NCBI GenBank assembly: GCA_027422505.1
Contig: JAPQWV010000658.1
Location: 241,001-305,000 of the forward strand
Source of the DNA: Craterostigma plantagineum
Lineage: Eukaryota; Streptophyta; Magnoliopsida; Lamiales; Linderniaceae
Direction: 5' to 3'
DNA length: 64,000 nucleotides
In this document: piece by piece, positions 22,694 through 33,985 of the stretch
Numbering within the stretch: the stretch's first letter is position 1
How the letters are laid out: the number at the start of each line of letters is the position of its first letter
Made by a program: the position numbers and the translations under genes
The notes under the pieces: model-generated
Told to the model about the DNA's origin: nothing
Databases searched by the model: none
The model's input: only the letters and a program-made list of their open reading frames with translations

Positions 22694-22710
22694 TAAAGGG
22701 GGGGAAGAAC
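22694..22710 (+). promoter_or_regulatory. G1 polypurine tract
   Basis: TAAAGGGGGGGAAGAAC lies directly before the right LTR and is the plus-strand primer for reverse transcription. Confidence 0.85.
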
Positions 22711-25647
22711 CGTCAGGAACCGAAACCAAAACCTTATATCATGATCATAATTTCATGCATTTACATAAATTCATGCACTCATATAAGTTATTTTGAAACA
22801 GAGGTATAGATAGATAAGGTATTTAAAGTATTATAGTTCTAGGTTCTCAAAGAGATAAGTAGTGAAGAAGTGAATGTTAGGGAATTAGAATTTTTCTAAG
22901 TATGAAATTTCCTAGGGTTTTCTCAGGTTTTGAAAAATTTCATGTGTGTAATTAAAATGATTAAATAAGTTTGGAAGAAATATTTAAATAATATTAAATT
23001 ATGGTTAAAGAAGAGTCTCGAAAACCTTCAAGTATAATGTCGAAATTTTTAGGATTTCGAGATCTATTCATTAAAAGATTTCGAAATTTCTCACTTAAGG
23101 ATCTCGAGATCCATTCAACAAAGACTTCGAATTTTTCCCTGAAAGATGTCGAGATTTATTTAATAAGACTTCTAAATTCTTCAATCAAAGAACTCGAGAT
23201 TTCATCAACATAGAGACCACGAGAACTTAGGTTCTCGATATAGAACGTATAGCAAATTAAATAATTCTTAGAGATAGATATGAAAAACTTAGTCATGAAG
23301 AAACGTTAGTCAATAAATAGAATAATCTATGTCACTCACACATAGGATAAACATTAATAAAACTATCGATGTCATTTGGTTACTATAACACGTTAACCTA
23401 AGACAAAAAAAGAAGAGATGATAACTTATATCATTTGAGGAGAATTCGTGAAGTTGAAAAGAGGGAAGCCAGAACTCGATTACAAGAAAGCTAAGGTAGG
23501 GTATGAATTTATTTTAGCATCTTTAATTATGATTTAACATGATTCGAGTGTTAACATGTATGAATTTTATATTCATGCTATATATTGAAGACTGAGATTC
23601 GAACAGCATTTGAGACTTCAAAGAAATTTTCCAAGTTCTAAGAAATCAAAGTTTGATCGAAGTTTCCAAATTTCGAAAGGAAAAACGTGTTTTTAGGTGT
23701 ACCACTTTCAGGATTTCGGTCTGTTTTAGAAAAAGGATTTCGATGATATAAATTAGATAGATTTCGATACATGATCTCTAAATCTACAGAATGTTGGATA
23801 TAAATCTCGTAAGAGGACTTCGAGATGAATACAGAGTTAACAGGTTCTCGATATAGGTCACTACTAATTAGGGTTTCGACATATTCTATATATAGAGATA
23901 GTTCTCGAAATTGTCTGAAATGTTGTCGAAATCTAAGAATCTCGAATTAGATGTTGAAATTACTAGGAATGCTGAAACATAAATATCGAGGTACAATCTC
24001 GAATGAACTAAGTAAAACTCGAGATGTGGTCTCGAGATCAATTAGGTAAATCTCGAAATGAGATCCCAAGACATGTCGACATTTAGCAAGGAAGATCTCG
24101 AGAATTAAAAGTCGAAACCAAATAGGTATTAGATAGATTTCGAAATATGTTTTGGAAACTCGAAGATCTCGATGTTATATTAAGTTTTCAACATAAGTTT
24201 CGAAATTGACTAGGAAAATGTCGAGATGTGTTTCAATGGCACATTTCGAAATCTTTCACGTTGCACTTTAAAGTTCTCGAAATGTACTACTAAGATTTCC
24301 ATAAGTATAGATTTCGTCCAAGTTTATAAAGGCGATTTCGTAGATTTCGAGATATTATCTCGAAATAAATTAAGTAAATCTCGTGGTATCATCTCCAGAT
24401 GAATTAGGTAAATCTCGAAACATGATTTTAAAATTTAGAAGTTCAATCAGGAAGATTTCGAGAGATGATTTTTGAAATTTAGAAATACAATTAAATAGAA
24501 TTTCAAAATAAAAAGAATTGTGATACATATATAAGAAATTTTAATATCACATAAAATAATCGATATTTAGGGTTTTGATATAAAATAAGTTAGGGTTTCT
24601 GGTAAAGGCTATGGATAGGAAGAAGCATGCATATCAGGCACGCATATCATTATAGGAACTTTGTATTTACGGATAAATAATTGTATAGGTCAGGAGTCCG
24701 ATAAGGGCTAGAGCAAAGTCGATTAAGCGAACGAAGAAAATAGGCGAAACTTGTGAGTATGATTTGCAACATGTACCTCATGTGCCTTATGTGCTTACAT
24801 GATTTATATGGATTAATTGATTAATATGTGATATATGTGTTATTTACGAATCGACGTGAACTATGTGACCGTAAAGTGCCTTTATAGGATCTATGTATCA
24901 TCTAGGGTATTTTATATAGCATTGCATACATATAAATGAAAGGAGAAACTGTTATGACTGCTACGACTACAGATGGTACGATACGGATGCTACGGCATAC
25001 TTCCCTCCAAATCAGGGGATGACAGTTACTTCCCTTCAAATCGGGGGATGACAGGGTCCTGTACAGGCACATACAGATATTTACAGTATTGACAGAGTCC
25101 CATGCATGGGCGCCGACTGGGCGTACAGTGCAGTCTAGCTAGTCTATAACGGGAGTATCAAAATAAATGGACATATAGAATGGCATGTGATCTACGGATC
25201 CAATGAACGACAGTTATATGCACAATGATTTTATGATGGCATAATTACGATATTGATGGAAAGGAACGGACTACTATTTATTTTGTCATCAATTGTTATC
25301 AGTTAACATGTTGCGATCATACTCTGAATTGTTGTCTTCACAGTTGTTTTAGGTAAATTAGCAGACTACGTAGAGCACATCATCATACAAAGCATGGATT
25401 GCAGGTTGGCCGATGATGCTCTCCCCTGCTTCCCTCTGGTTCATCATTAGCAAATAGAAGAAATGGATTTAGACGGTTGCATTTTGTGACTCGTATGATA
25501 GGTACATATATGTACATGATTGTGTAAGGAACTAGATCGGATGTACGCGCCCATTTTGTTAAATGAAATGGTTATGGGAATTGCGAAAAAATTTTATATG
25601 AATATTTTATTGCTGCGTAAAATAGTAATAGGAAATGGGGCGCTACA
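22711..25647 (+). repeat. G1 3' LTR (2937 bp)
   Basis: It starts CGTCAGGAACC (first base C instead of the expected T) and ends GGCGCTACA, followed by TTCCA. It contains about 420 bp (roughly 23110-23530) missing from the left LTR. It has the same dense TTTCGAGA and TCTCGAAA words at 23030-24470. Confidence 0.95.
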
Positions 25648-25652
25648 TTCCA

Positions 25653-26429
25653 GCCTCCCACACTTCCTTTAGGCTGAAGCAGTAAATACCGCATGTTTCA
25701 CTAAGAACAAGACGGTGGTTCACAACCGCTTCGATAAGACTCCGTACGAGATCATTAACAAGCGAGTACCCAATATTTCATTCTTCAATGTCTTCGGGTG
25801 CAAGCGCTTTGTGCCGAACGACAGAGAACAACGAGCTAAGTTCGACCCTAAAGCATTCGAAGCCACTTTCGTCGGGTATTCTTCAAATTCAGAGGCATAC
25901 CGAGTATATATCAAGTCCAACCGAATTATCAAATAAAGCTACAATGTGACTTTCCACGAGGTGGCAGAGATGGCTTATGGGCACATCAATCCAGGACCCG
26001 TGCTGAACCAGAAGGCTTCTGAATGCGACAGTTCAGAACCCGTATTCAGTGGTGCATTGGTACAAAACCAACAGAAGATGACTCTCTCTTTGAGCCCGTA
26101 TATCAGCCAGACACCATCAATGCTACACCTTTAGTGGATCCCCACTCGGCGAGGCCGATATACCAAGCTCTTCAAATGTCCCCATCTCACCCGATTCTGA
26201 ATTACCACAGAACACTGATGAACCTACCATGGATTTTGAGTAAGTCTCGTCAGAATCACTCAATTCAAGTGCAGAAATAAACCTACATCAATCTAATGAA
26301 CAACCGGAGATTATTCGAAATCTCGGTCCACAAATGGCTGATGCAAGTTGCCCCTTATTGAAAATAGACCTACCTCAATCTAATCACTCAATTCAAGTTG
26401 CTCGTTAAGCAAAAATAAGCCAACCAAGG
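25653..26429 (+). pseudogene. Copia C1 integrase second copy, C-terminal part and linker
   Basis: It continues exactly from 11734. K-T-P-Y-E-I-I-N-K-R, F-F-N-V-F-G-C-K-R-F and F-V-G-Y-S-S-N-S-E-A-Y-R-V-Y are the well-conserved C-terminal integrase region of Copia, better preserved than in the first copy. A stop at 25936 is followed by a Pro/Ser-rich linker to the reverse transcriptase, with further stops. Confidence 0.88.
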
Positions 26430-26946
26430 TAGCAGACGCACGTAAGGACCCGAATTGGGTAATATTAATGCATGACGAAATTAACCAATTCGAGCATCTC
26501 TAGGTGTGGACATTAGTACCCTGTCCGCATGAGAAAATAATTATCGGGACGAAATGGGTCTTTAAGAACGAAAAGAATGAAGATGGGGAAGTGATCCGGA
26601 ATAATGCAAGGCTAGTTGTGAAGGGATATATCCAATAGGAAGGCATTGACTACGACAAAACTTATGCTCCTGTTGCCCTGATCGAAGCCATCAACCTCTT
26701 TTTGGCTTATGTGGCTCATAGACTTCAAAATCTACCAAATGGATGTTGAGACCGCCTTTCTCAACGGCGTGTTAAAGGAGGAAGTCTATGTCACTCAGCC
26801 AGAAGGCTTTGTTGATCAAGAACATCCCGATCACGTCTATCGATTGGACAAAGCTCTCTACGGACTAAAACAAGCTCCACGTGCTTGGTATGATGTCTTG
26901 AGCGATTTCCTCTTGAAGTCTGGATTCATCCGAGGAACGATCGATA
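26430..26946 (+). pseudogene. Copia C1 reverse transcriptase, N-terminal half, truncated
   Basis: The reading contains [31 protein letters not shown], then [23 protein letters not shown] and [12 protein letters not shown]. There are several stops and one frame change near 26700. It ends within G-F-I-R-G-T-I-D at 26946, where a Gypsy LTR begins. The Y-V-D-D catalytic segment, RNase H and right LTR of C1 are not in the window. Confidence 0.92.
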
Positions 26947-28008
26947 TGTAGCACTCGGGTCCTCGTAAGCAAATAGGGCCAATAAATTAACATAAAGGTT
27001 GGATGCAATTATATGCATTTCGTGCAATCATTCTGTGCTTGCGTGAATTATTTGCGTGTTGAAATGTGTGCTCAATTTATTTGACAAAAATGGTGCATTT
27101 AATTTGAGCCATGATCCTTAGGGGGATAGGAAGACCAATTGGGCAATAAGCTAAATGGGGCTACTTGTAAAATTGGGCTAAATTGGATAGGCCCAAACTC
27201 CTTTAGGGATAATTTTAAGCAAACAAATCTCCATAAAATAGGGGATATTTTCGTCACCTAAACCCCGTCACCTCCACTTGACAAAATTTACAATCACCTA
27301 AAATAACCACTTCAAGTCCACAACACCTCATTTGTGAGAAACCAAACGAGAGCAAGCAAGGAAGGGAAGAGCAATCGAGTAGGAAATCATCTAAGCTTGG
27401 GATAGGTATGAGCTCTTACTATGATTTTCTTTTGTCTTCACATTTAGAGGATAGAGTACTTGAAAACCATCAACCCGAAAATACCCTAGCTACGGTTTGA
27501 TCATCGGCTAGATTTGGTGTCTTAACCTTAGATAAACATATTTTAGTGATATTTAGACACGAGAATAAAAGGGTTAGGTGTAAGTTTTTAGCTAAGCTCG
27601 AAAGTTAGTATTTAAGGAGTTCATGCCGACCTTTAAAAGGTTCTTGAGGAAAGTGGCTTTTTGATCTTTAAACCTAGAGTGTTGCGAATTCGGAGTTGTT
27701 CTCATGAGACTTAATTCGCGAAATTAAAGTTCCACGAACCCACAAATGCGAACCCTATATTTTGCGAACCCTAAAAAGGGGCGGTGTAACTTCGCGAATC
27801 GTTAAGACCGCAAGGTGGAGTTTCGCGGGTCGATACCAAGTGGACGAACACCACTCACAAGCCGCGAAGTGGAGATTGGTGAACCCAAGACCTTTCGCGA
27901 ATCCACTTGGCGAACCGAGGTTTGGCGAACTCAAGCAAGGATCGCAAATTACAGATCACGAACCCGGAGTCGACGAATGAAGTTTTGCGAACAAGGGTTG
28001 ATGAGCTT
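26947..28008 (+). mobile_element. Gypsy-type LTR fragment inserted in C1 reverse transcriptase
   Basis: The start TGTAGCACTCGGGTCCTCGT resembles the solo LTR at 17964 (TGTAATACCCGAGTCCCGT). The likely target copy on the left is CGATA (26942-26946). The second half (27680-27990) is packed with GCGAA and TTCGCGAA words. The fragment is interrupted at 28008 by the minus-strand Copia array; its other end and internal region are not visible. No gene is inside. Confidence 0.75.
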
Positions 28009-28442
28009 TGTTGGGAATCCCGAGGGTCCCTGGACCCACGTTCCTAGAACGGCGGAATTTTAAAATCTAACGGGGTTTCCCGCCTATCCAAGATTCGGCT
28101 AAATACAACGAGAACGTATTGACATAAAGAGATAAGAGATCAGCCATGATACCTTGTTGAAATCTCTTAACGATGGCTAGCTTCGAATCCTTCGAATCCC
28201 CGAGGCGTAGTGCCCCTCTCCTACGCCAAAAGCACACAAACGGAACGCCTTCTTTGCGCAAGATCGTCACACGGGCACCTTACTAACATCGCAGCTGTTC
28301 TTGCATGTGCGGCTAGGCCAAGAAGGAACTGCTTGCTGCCCCCGAGAGAGAGAGTGCGAGAGAGAAAGTGGTGAGAGGAGAAAACTCTTATGGTTTTCTC
28401 TCTTTTGCTTGTTTTTCGAAAATTTAGCTTCCACCAACTTTA
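28009..28442 (-). repeat. Minus-strand Copia, truncated outer LTR (434 bp)
   Basis: It is near-identical to 28909-29342 over its whole length, from TGTTGGGAATCC through CCACCAACTTTA, where similarity stops abruptly. It represents the 3' end of an LTR read on the minus strand. AGCTT at 28004-28008 would be the flanking target copy. Confidence 0.85.
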
Positions 28443-28893
28443 GGATGGGCTAGACCAGGGCCATCGGGCCTGTGTCGAGGATGCTCGTGCCATGCGAGCT
28501 GCCAGCCTCGTGCCGCGGGCACCATGCGGCCAGCCCCGATCCGCGTGCGCTCTTAGCCTAGCACAGCTCGCACACACGCGCACAATCATACCTACTTTCT
28601 GTCCATCCGCGTGCGATCAGCGCTATGCACCGCAGTACGCCCGCGTCCAGCCCGTCTTGAGTCGCGCACCCCGATGCCTTGCGCGCCGGCTGCCCATGTG
28701 TCATGCGCACCATGCGCACGGCTAGGAGCAGGCCTCAAGCTGTGTGCAGCCTGCCCTGAGTCACGCTTCGCATGCGACTAGACGCAGCCCCCTCGCCCCG
28801 CGCGCCGGCTGCCCGGGCGCCGTGTGCGCCATGCGCACGGCTAAGGCTTTTGGGTTTTTCATGGCCTTTTGTCATAGTCCCGTGACTTTAATC
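28443..28893 (-). other. GC-rich residual internal region of the minus-strand Copia
   Basis: About 450 bp of strongly GC-rich DNA stands in otherwise AT-rich surroundings. A block with GCGCGCCGGCTGCCC and CATGCGCACGGCTA occurs twice (about 28680-28725 and 28798-28843). The end next to the primer site is AT-richer and reads like a leader. No gene was recognised; the ORF at 28492-28725 looks like a chance product of GC-rich sequence. Confidence 0.6.
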
Positions 28894-28907
28894 GAGCCTT
28901 GATACCA
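28894..28907 (-). promoter_or_regulatory. Primer-binding site of the minus-strand Copia
   Basis: On the minus strand this reads TGGTATCAAGGCTC, close to the Met-tRNA type TGGTATCAGAGC. It lies one base internal to the LTR edge at 28909. Confidence 0.75.
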
Positions 28908-30321
28908 CTGTTGGGAATCCCCGAGGGTCCCTGGACCCACGTTCCTAGAACAGCGGAATTTTAAAATCTTACGGGGTTTCCGCCTATCCAAGATCGCTCG
29001 GCTACAAACACGAGAACGTATTGACATAAAGAGATAAGAGATCAGCCATGATACCTTGTTGAAATTTCTTAACGAAGGCTAGCTTCGAATCCTTCGAATC
29101 CCCGAGGCGTAGTGCCCCTCTCCTACGCCAAAAGAACATGAACGGGACGCCTTCTTTGCGCAAGATCGTCACGCCGAAACCTTACTAATGTCGCAGCTGT
29201 TCTTGCATGTGCGGCTACGCCAAGAACAAACAACTTGCTGCCCCCTAGAGAGAGAGTGCGAGAGAGAAAGTGGTGAGAGGAGAAAACTCTTAGGTTTTTC
29301 TCTCTTTTGCTTGTTTTTCGAAAATTTAGCTTCCACCAACTTTAGAATCTCAAAAATCCTTCTTTATACCTCTTAGGATTAGCCAAAAATAGGTTAAGGT
29401 GTGTGAAGAAAAATCCTCAAACCTCCCCTTTTACCAAGTCTTCGATTTACCAGGTAATGAATTCAAAATTCAAACTTTATATTTAATTCATTAAATTTCC
29501 AATACCTTAATTAATTAAAATACCATATTTTAAATATATAATATCCAATATAAATATATTTAATAATTTTCGAAATTTTATCTAATAAAAATTCGAAACT
29601 TATATATATCCGATATACATTATTTAATTCCAAATTAAACAATATTATTTCTCTAAGAAAATAATAAAGACGTAAATCTAATTTAAATCATATACTAAAT
29701 ATCAATGTCAAATATTTTATTTCAAAAATATATCGTGAGGTGAAAAGAACATTTTACCCCTCACTAGTCAAACTTAGTATTTTCGGCCGATCAAGCCTTC
29801 TCTCTCTCTCTCTGATGACGACGTTGTATCGGTTGCCCTTTTTAAGTCCGACTCTCTTGATTCGTCTCAACCGGCCCAGGAGGTATCTAGGAGTTCGGTA
29901 TTCACCTAACCAGCCCCGTGGTACCGAATAGATACCAAGTTGAGTACGAATTTGATCTAATCATAATCCACGAACCGACTGTAGATTTTCGTCATACGTA
30001 TAAACCCTTTAAGTTTGTCCCGATCGAGTGAAAGTCACGCATAGTCAAACTTACAGAACTCGACTCTATGTCGTTTATGTCGGTGAAAGTTCTAAAATTG
30101 CACTCCACGACTATCATGAGTCAGTTATATGCTCTGGCCAAAGACTTGGATAAATTCCCGCACATTAAACTTGCCATAGGACGTTAACATCGAATTTAAT
30201 TGAGACCGTAAATCCCGCTCCACACAACCGGCAATCACATCGAAAAGTCAAGACCGCATTTCGCCGCTGACACATGCCACCGGCAAGACGGGCCTTGCAA
30301 ACTAGTGACAAGTCAAGACCT

Positions 30322-30326
30322 CAAGA
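30322..30326 (+). repeat. Target-site duplication of C2, left copy (CAAGA)
   Basis: CAAGA here and at 39568-39572 flank C2. Joining the flanks gives continuous homology with the LTR at 53980-54190. Confidence 0.95.
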
Positions 30327-30670
30327 TGTTAGGAATTATTTATTGTGTTCAATTAATTATTTTATCTAAGCCTTGTAATTTTATTTAAGTGAACTGGGCT
30401 TTTATTTGTAAAGCCCAGTGAGCTTATTTGTAATGGGCTTTCATGAAGCCCAAGTACAATATACCAACATGTGGTATATGTACTAAAACCCTAACACACA
30501 TTGAGTGTGTCTTGTGTGTGAAATTATTACAGAAAGAGAAAATTTTAAGAATGCTCTCAACCCTATCAAGAACAAACGCACGCACAACACCCCACGGATT
30601 CAATTCTTCCATCTCAAAATCGTGGTAAACTCTATTAATCTTTGTATTGTTGGATAAACTAGGAATTACA
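30327..30670 (+). repeat. C2 5' LTR (344 bp)
   Basis: It runs from TGTTAGGAATTA to CTAGGAATTACA. A direct copy lies at 39224-39567. Confidence 0.97.
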
Positions 30671-30672
30671 AT

Positions 30673-30685
30673 TGATATCAGAGCC
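30673..30685 (+). promoter_or_regulatory. C2 primer-binding site (one mismatch)
   Basis: TGATATCAGAGCC differs from the Met-tRNA type TGGTATCAGAGCC by one base. Confidence 0.8.
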
Positions 30686-32035
30686 AAACGCGCTCGGATT
30701 TGAGAAATTTTTTAAATTCCTTTTTTTTGGGTGTTCTTCGAGTTCTTCACTTATTTCGAAAATTTTGATATGTTTTGGTGTTTTGGATGATGCTTGAGTG
30801 TTTAGGATTGTAGATATAAGTGTTAAAGATCATTTCTCAAACCTTTCTTGAAAATTTTCTGGGTTTGGAGATCGGTTTTCTGATATTTTGTGCGTGAGAA
30901 ATCTGTTCGCGATTCCTGTAGCAATTCGCGAACTGTAAGCAATTCGCGAACTCTAGCAATTAAAAAAAAATTAATTAATAATAAAAGGTCTGCGAATTCA
31001 CTTTCAAATTCACTTTGCGAATTCACATTGCGAATGTACTGTAGCATTTTTTGCGAATTACTGTAGCAATTCGCGAACTGTAGCACTTAGAAAAAATAAA
31101 AATAAAAATAAAAGGTTTGCGAATGCACTTTGCGAATTCACTATAGCAGTTCTTGCGAATTCACTGTAGCAAATTCGCACTGTAGCAATTTTCGCACGGT
31201 AGCAATTCGCTGACACTGTAGCTTGCGAAGTTTCATCCCACTGTAGCAGTTTTGCGGGTCGGCACTGTAGCAGACACTGCAGCAGTTTTGCGGGTCGGCA
31301 CTGTAGCAGACACTATAGCTCGCGAATTCACCATAGTAGTTTTGCGTATTCACTGTAGAGTTTTGCGAATTCACTTAGCAGTTTTGCGAATGCATAGCAG
31401 TTTTACGAATTCACTGAAGCAGTTTTGCGTAGCAATTCGTAATCACTGTACGAGTTCGCGAAACCTTTGAACACTGTAGCAGTTCAAAAATTCCAGTTCA
31501 CGAACTTACTGTAGCTCGCAAATTGTGATTCGTGAAATTATTCTAAAAAAAAGGTCATATATATAAATAAAAAAAATTAATAATTAAAAAAAATATAATA
31601 ATTAAAAAAAATTAATTATTAAATTAATTAATAGCTCACAAGTCACAAAGGCACTATTGCTCGCGAAGTCACTGTAGCTCATGAAGCTACTGTAGCAATT
31701 CACGAAATATATTAAATATATATACATATATTTGTATATAGTAACAAAAAAAATTTTAATTATAACACTAAAGCCTTTTTGTACTGATTAAAAAAAAAGA
31801 AAAATTCATCAAATCCACAAAGCGTGTCAACGATCACGTATCCAACAATCAACTAAGGACATTATTAGCAAATTTAGAGAAGCTTTAGTAACTTCACGCA
31901 ATTGTCGAAATTATCTCAAATTTTTCAGTGCACACAAAAACTTCAAGCTATCTTTTGACAAAACAAATTTTTTAGGAATTGAACGTTCAAAAGTCATTTT
32001 TGAAGAAAATAATTAACTTAAATTAATAATTTATT
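30686..32035 (+). other. C2 leader with degenerate GCGAATTCACTGTAGCA minisatellite
   Basis: This untranslated leader precedes the gag-like ORF. Between about 30900 and 31520 the words GCGAATTCACTGTAGCA, AATTCGCGAACTGTAGC and GTAGCAGTTTTGCG recur irregularly many times. AT-rich DNA follows to the ATG at 32036. ORFs reported here on either strand reflect the repeat and are not genes. Confidence 0.8.
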
Positions 32036-33310
32036 ATGGATGCTCAAGCTAAGGAAATTGAGGAATTAAAGCATAAAATAAATGAGCTAAATCATCTTGA
32101 ACTCAAAACAACTGTGTGGAATGCAAACACTGAACAATATGAGATTAGCCTAGATTACCGCAATAACTGTTACACTAGAGCTATCCCTTTAGAGAAAATT
32201 ATTGCGAAACTAGTCAACCAAAATTCTTTCTCAGCGCTTGATGGGGAAAACAATTTATATCGTAATAAACCTATCTCATGGTTGGAAATTCCGATGGTTG
32301 CTAGTAAAATTTCCCAATTAAACGCAGAAGCACTGATGGCTAGGTTGGACGACGAAGAAGATGCAGCTGAAGCTGAAGAAAGTGACTCAGAAAGGGAGCT
32401 CGCCAGCAACTCTGATATAGTTGAGGTAAGCGAAGCAGATTATGACTCCTTACTTAAGATGAAAAATGAATTTTTATCTTTATATAAATCTAACAAACAA
32501 GGAAAAAGAAAAATCAAGGAACTAGAAGCTAACCTAGAAAAGAATTTAGTGGTATTAGATAAACTTAGATATGATTATGCATGTGAGAAAAATCGTGTAA
32601 TTGTAGCAAATGAAAAGGTTGCTAAGCTAGAAGTACAAGTGCAAAAATCCGAAGCTAAAGCCAAGGATTTGGAAAAAGAAATGAAATCTCATATAGATCA
32701 GGCAATGGACGCTACAATAAAATATGACTTACTATGTAACGAACGGGAAAGATTGTACTCCAAAATCAAAAAATTAGAGGACATCTTAACCCGACGAGAT
32801 CAGTCAGAACAAGCGATCTTCGTGAACAAACCAGCCAATGTAGATTTCTACAATCCTTATAAAGGACTAGGTTTTGAAAACCCATGTAAGTTAAAACAAG
32901 GCATATCAAGTGCACCTTATCTATATAATCTCAAAGTAATGCAGACAGGTTGCCTGGCAAATCTCATGTCTTTCGTAACTAAAGATGAGACACCAACACA
33001 CAGTAAAACTCAAACATCATTTGATTATACAGAGTTAAATGACAGTTATAAAGATCGAAATTGTCCAGCAATAACAGAATTTGAGTCCGATATCCCACGT
33101 CCAAGTGAAGTAAACACCTCAGAAGATTCAACGAGTGAGGCACGGATGACTAAGTATGCAGCAGGGTATATGCCTGACTGCATAAAGAAAATTAGTGATC
33201 TACACTCCACTCTCGAAAGAGAGAGAAAGTCCTTCAATGAAGAAAGACAGAAACTTCTAGAGGAAATATCTTCACTAAGAGAAAAATTACGATTACACTC
33301 ACTTTCTTAG
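32036..33310 (+). CDS. C2 gag-like coiled-coil protein (424 aa, intact ORF)
   Basis: This is the longest intact ORF in the window. Residues 1-20 (A-K-E-I-E-E-L-K-H-K-I-N-E-L) and about 140-250 are Lys/Glu/Leu heptad-rich, consistent with coiled coil. An acidic stretch (D-D-E-E-D-A-A-E-A-E-E) sits at about 105-125, and G-L-G-F-E-N-P at about 280. The last 40 residues (E-R-E-R-K-S-F-N-E-E-R-Q-K) are again helical. It shares motifs in the same order with the broken C1 segment 7346-8927. It lacks the UBN2-like capsid and the zinc knuckle, so it cannot be called a full Gag. Function is unknown; structural oligomerisation is an inference from composition. The intact frame in a young element suggests it may have been expressed. 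Confidence 0.8.
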   Translation: MDAQAKEIEELKHKINELNHLELKTTVWNANTEQYEISLDYRNNCYTRAIPLEKIIAKLVNQNSFSALDGENNLYRNKPISWLEIPMVASKISQLNAEALMARLDDEEDAAEAEESDSERELASNSDIVEVSEADYDSLLKMKNEFLSLYKSNKQGKRKIKELEANLEKNLVVLDKLRYDYACEKNRVIVANEKVAKLEVQVQKSEAKAKDLEKEMKSHIDQAMDATIKYDLLCNERERLYSKIKKLEDILTRRDQSEQAIFVNKPANVDFYNPYKGLGFENPCKLKQGISSAPYLYNLKVMQTGCLANLMSFVTKDETPTHSKTQTSFDYTELNDSYKDRNCPAITEFESDIPRPSEVNTSEDSTSEARMTKYAAGYMPDCIKKISDLHSTLERERKSFNEERQKLLEEISSLREKLRLHSLS

Positions 33311-33595
33311 ACCTTTACTTCGCATGACAAAATCTTTTGCACAAATACTTTGAAATTTTCACGACCCATAAACGAGTCACTGAAAAGTCAAGTCTGGGTT
33401 AAAGGAAGATATTTTGAAGGTGACCAGCGATTTTAACGAGTCTTTTGTTATAGATTGTTTCCCTCCAAAAATTTCTGTACCGTTTTTATTTCCTTACGTA
33501 TCGCAAAACTCATCCTTTCATTCCAAAAACCATTCTCCCACGTATAACCGTTTCTACAAACCAGCTCACAAAACTCTTCAAAAGACACGTCTTTA

Positions 33596-33889
33596 ATGAA
33601 AAAGAAACAATCAAAAATAAAAACTGCTAAGGAACCCACAAAACAAGAAAAAACTCCAAAATGCGTCTCTAAAGCCAAAACAAAGAGAGATCCACTCCTA
33701 CAAAAATGGTTTCCAAAGCTTAAGACTGAGGAAACCCAAATTCAAGCCCTAGAAACACTTAATGACTCTGTGCGTGATAGTAAGTCTTCCGTTGACTATG
33801 ATAAATTTAGGCTAGGTAGAGAGTCTTTACGGACTAACAAGTACAACAGAGGTGGACCCATTTTTAAATGGGTACCTAAAACCCTCTAG
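33596..33889 (+). CDS. C2 Lys-rich ORF at the gag-pol junction (97 aa)
   Basis: A strongly basic N-terminus (M-K-K-K-Q-S-K-I-K-T-A-K-E-P) is followed by a C-terminus ending G-P-I-F-K-W-V-P-K-T-L. The same ending precedes the protease in C1 (9600-9620). It is in the same frame as the preceding ORF (both starts are frame-equal), separated by stops between 33310 and 33595. It is probably the remnant of the linker between Gag and Pol, with nucleic-acid-binding character inferred from charge. Confidence 0.6.
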   Translation: MKKKQSKIKTAKEPTKQEKTPKCVSKAKTKRDPLLQKWFPKLKTEETQIQALETLNDSVRDSKSSVDYDKFRLGRESLRTNKYNRGGPIFKWVPKTL

Positions 33890-33985
33890 TTTGATTTTGC
33901 AATTCCCTCATGTACGGTACACGAAGCTGCTCCACATACATGATCAAGGGATGAGACGAGCAACTAAATTCACGCTAACAAATTT
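33890..33985 (+). pseudogene. C2 protease stub
   Basis: TTTGATTTTGCA-TTCC-TCATGT-GGTAC and CTGCTCCACA-ACATGA align with C1 9620-9690, which encodes W-Y-L-D-S-G-C-S-T-H-M-T-G. In C2 the segment with the active-site Asp-Ser-Gly is deleted. This is the last trace of pol in C2. Confidence 0.7.

Larger units (their letters stand above)
11735..25647 (+). mobile_element. G1: full-length Gypsy chromovirus (Tekay/Del-like), with two nested insertions
   Basis: The order is LTR, primer site, gag with zinc knuckle, protease, reverse transcriptase, RNase H, integrase, chromodomain, polypurine tract, LTR. It is bounded by a 5-bp TTCCA duplication. LTRs are 2519 bp (left) and 2937 bp (right); the left one has an internal deletion. 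The integrase is split by a solo LTR (17964-20710) and by a Cassandra TRIM (20834-21835). All coding domains carry stops or frameshifts. Pol domain order and the C-terminal chromodomain place it among chromoviruses; the Tekay/Del label rests on general resemblance and LTR size. Confidence 0.95.
10003..26170 (+). repeat. Direct tandem duplication of the C1 integrase region (unit about 1.15 kb), second copy split by G1
   Basis: Unit 1 is 10003-11150. Unit 2 starts at 11151 with the same TCATTTCTCAGACTGTAT, runs to 11734, and resumes after the G1 insertion at 25653-26170. Both units carry the integrase core, the F-G-C-x-R-F region, and the GGATCCCACTCG and ACCAAGCTC end. The duplication predates G1 because only the second copy is interrupted. 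Confidence 0.9.

Noticed and set aside
30823..31374. Minus-strand repetitive ORFs (Cys/Gln/Asn-rich)
   Set aside because: They are the translated minisatellite of the C2 leader.
30900..31520. CRISPR-like array
   Set aside because: The repeat units are imperfect and irregularly spaced with no unique spacers, and the DNA is from a plant.
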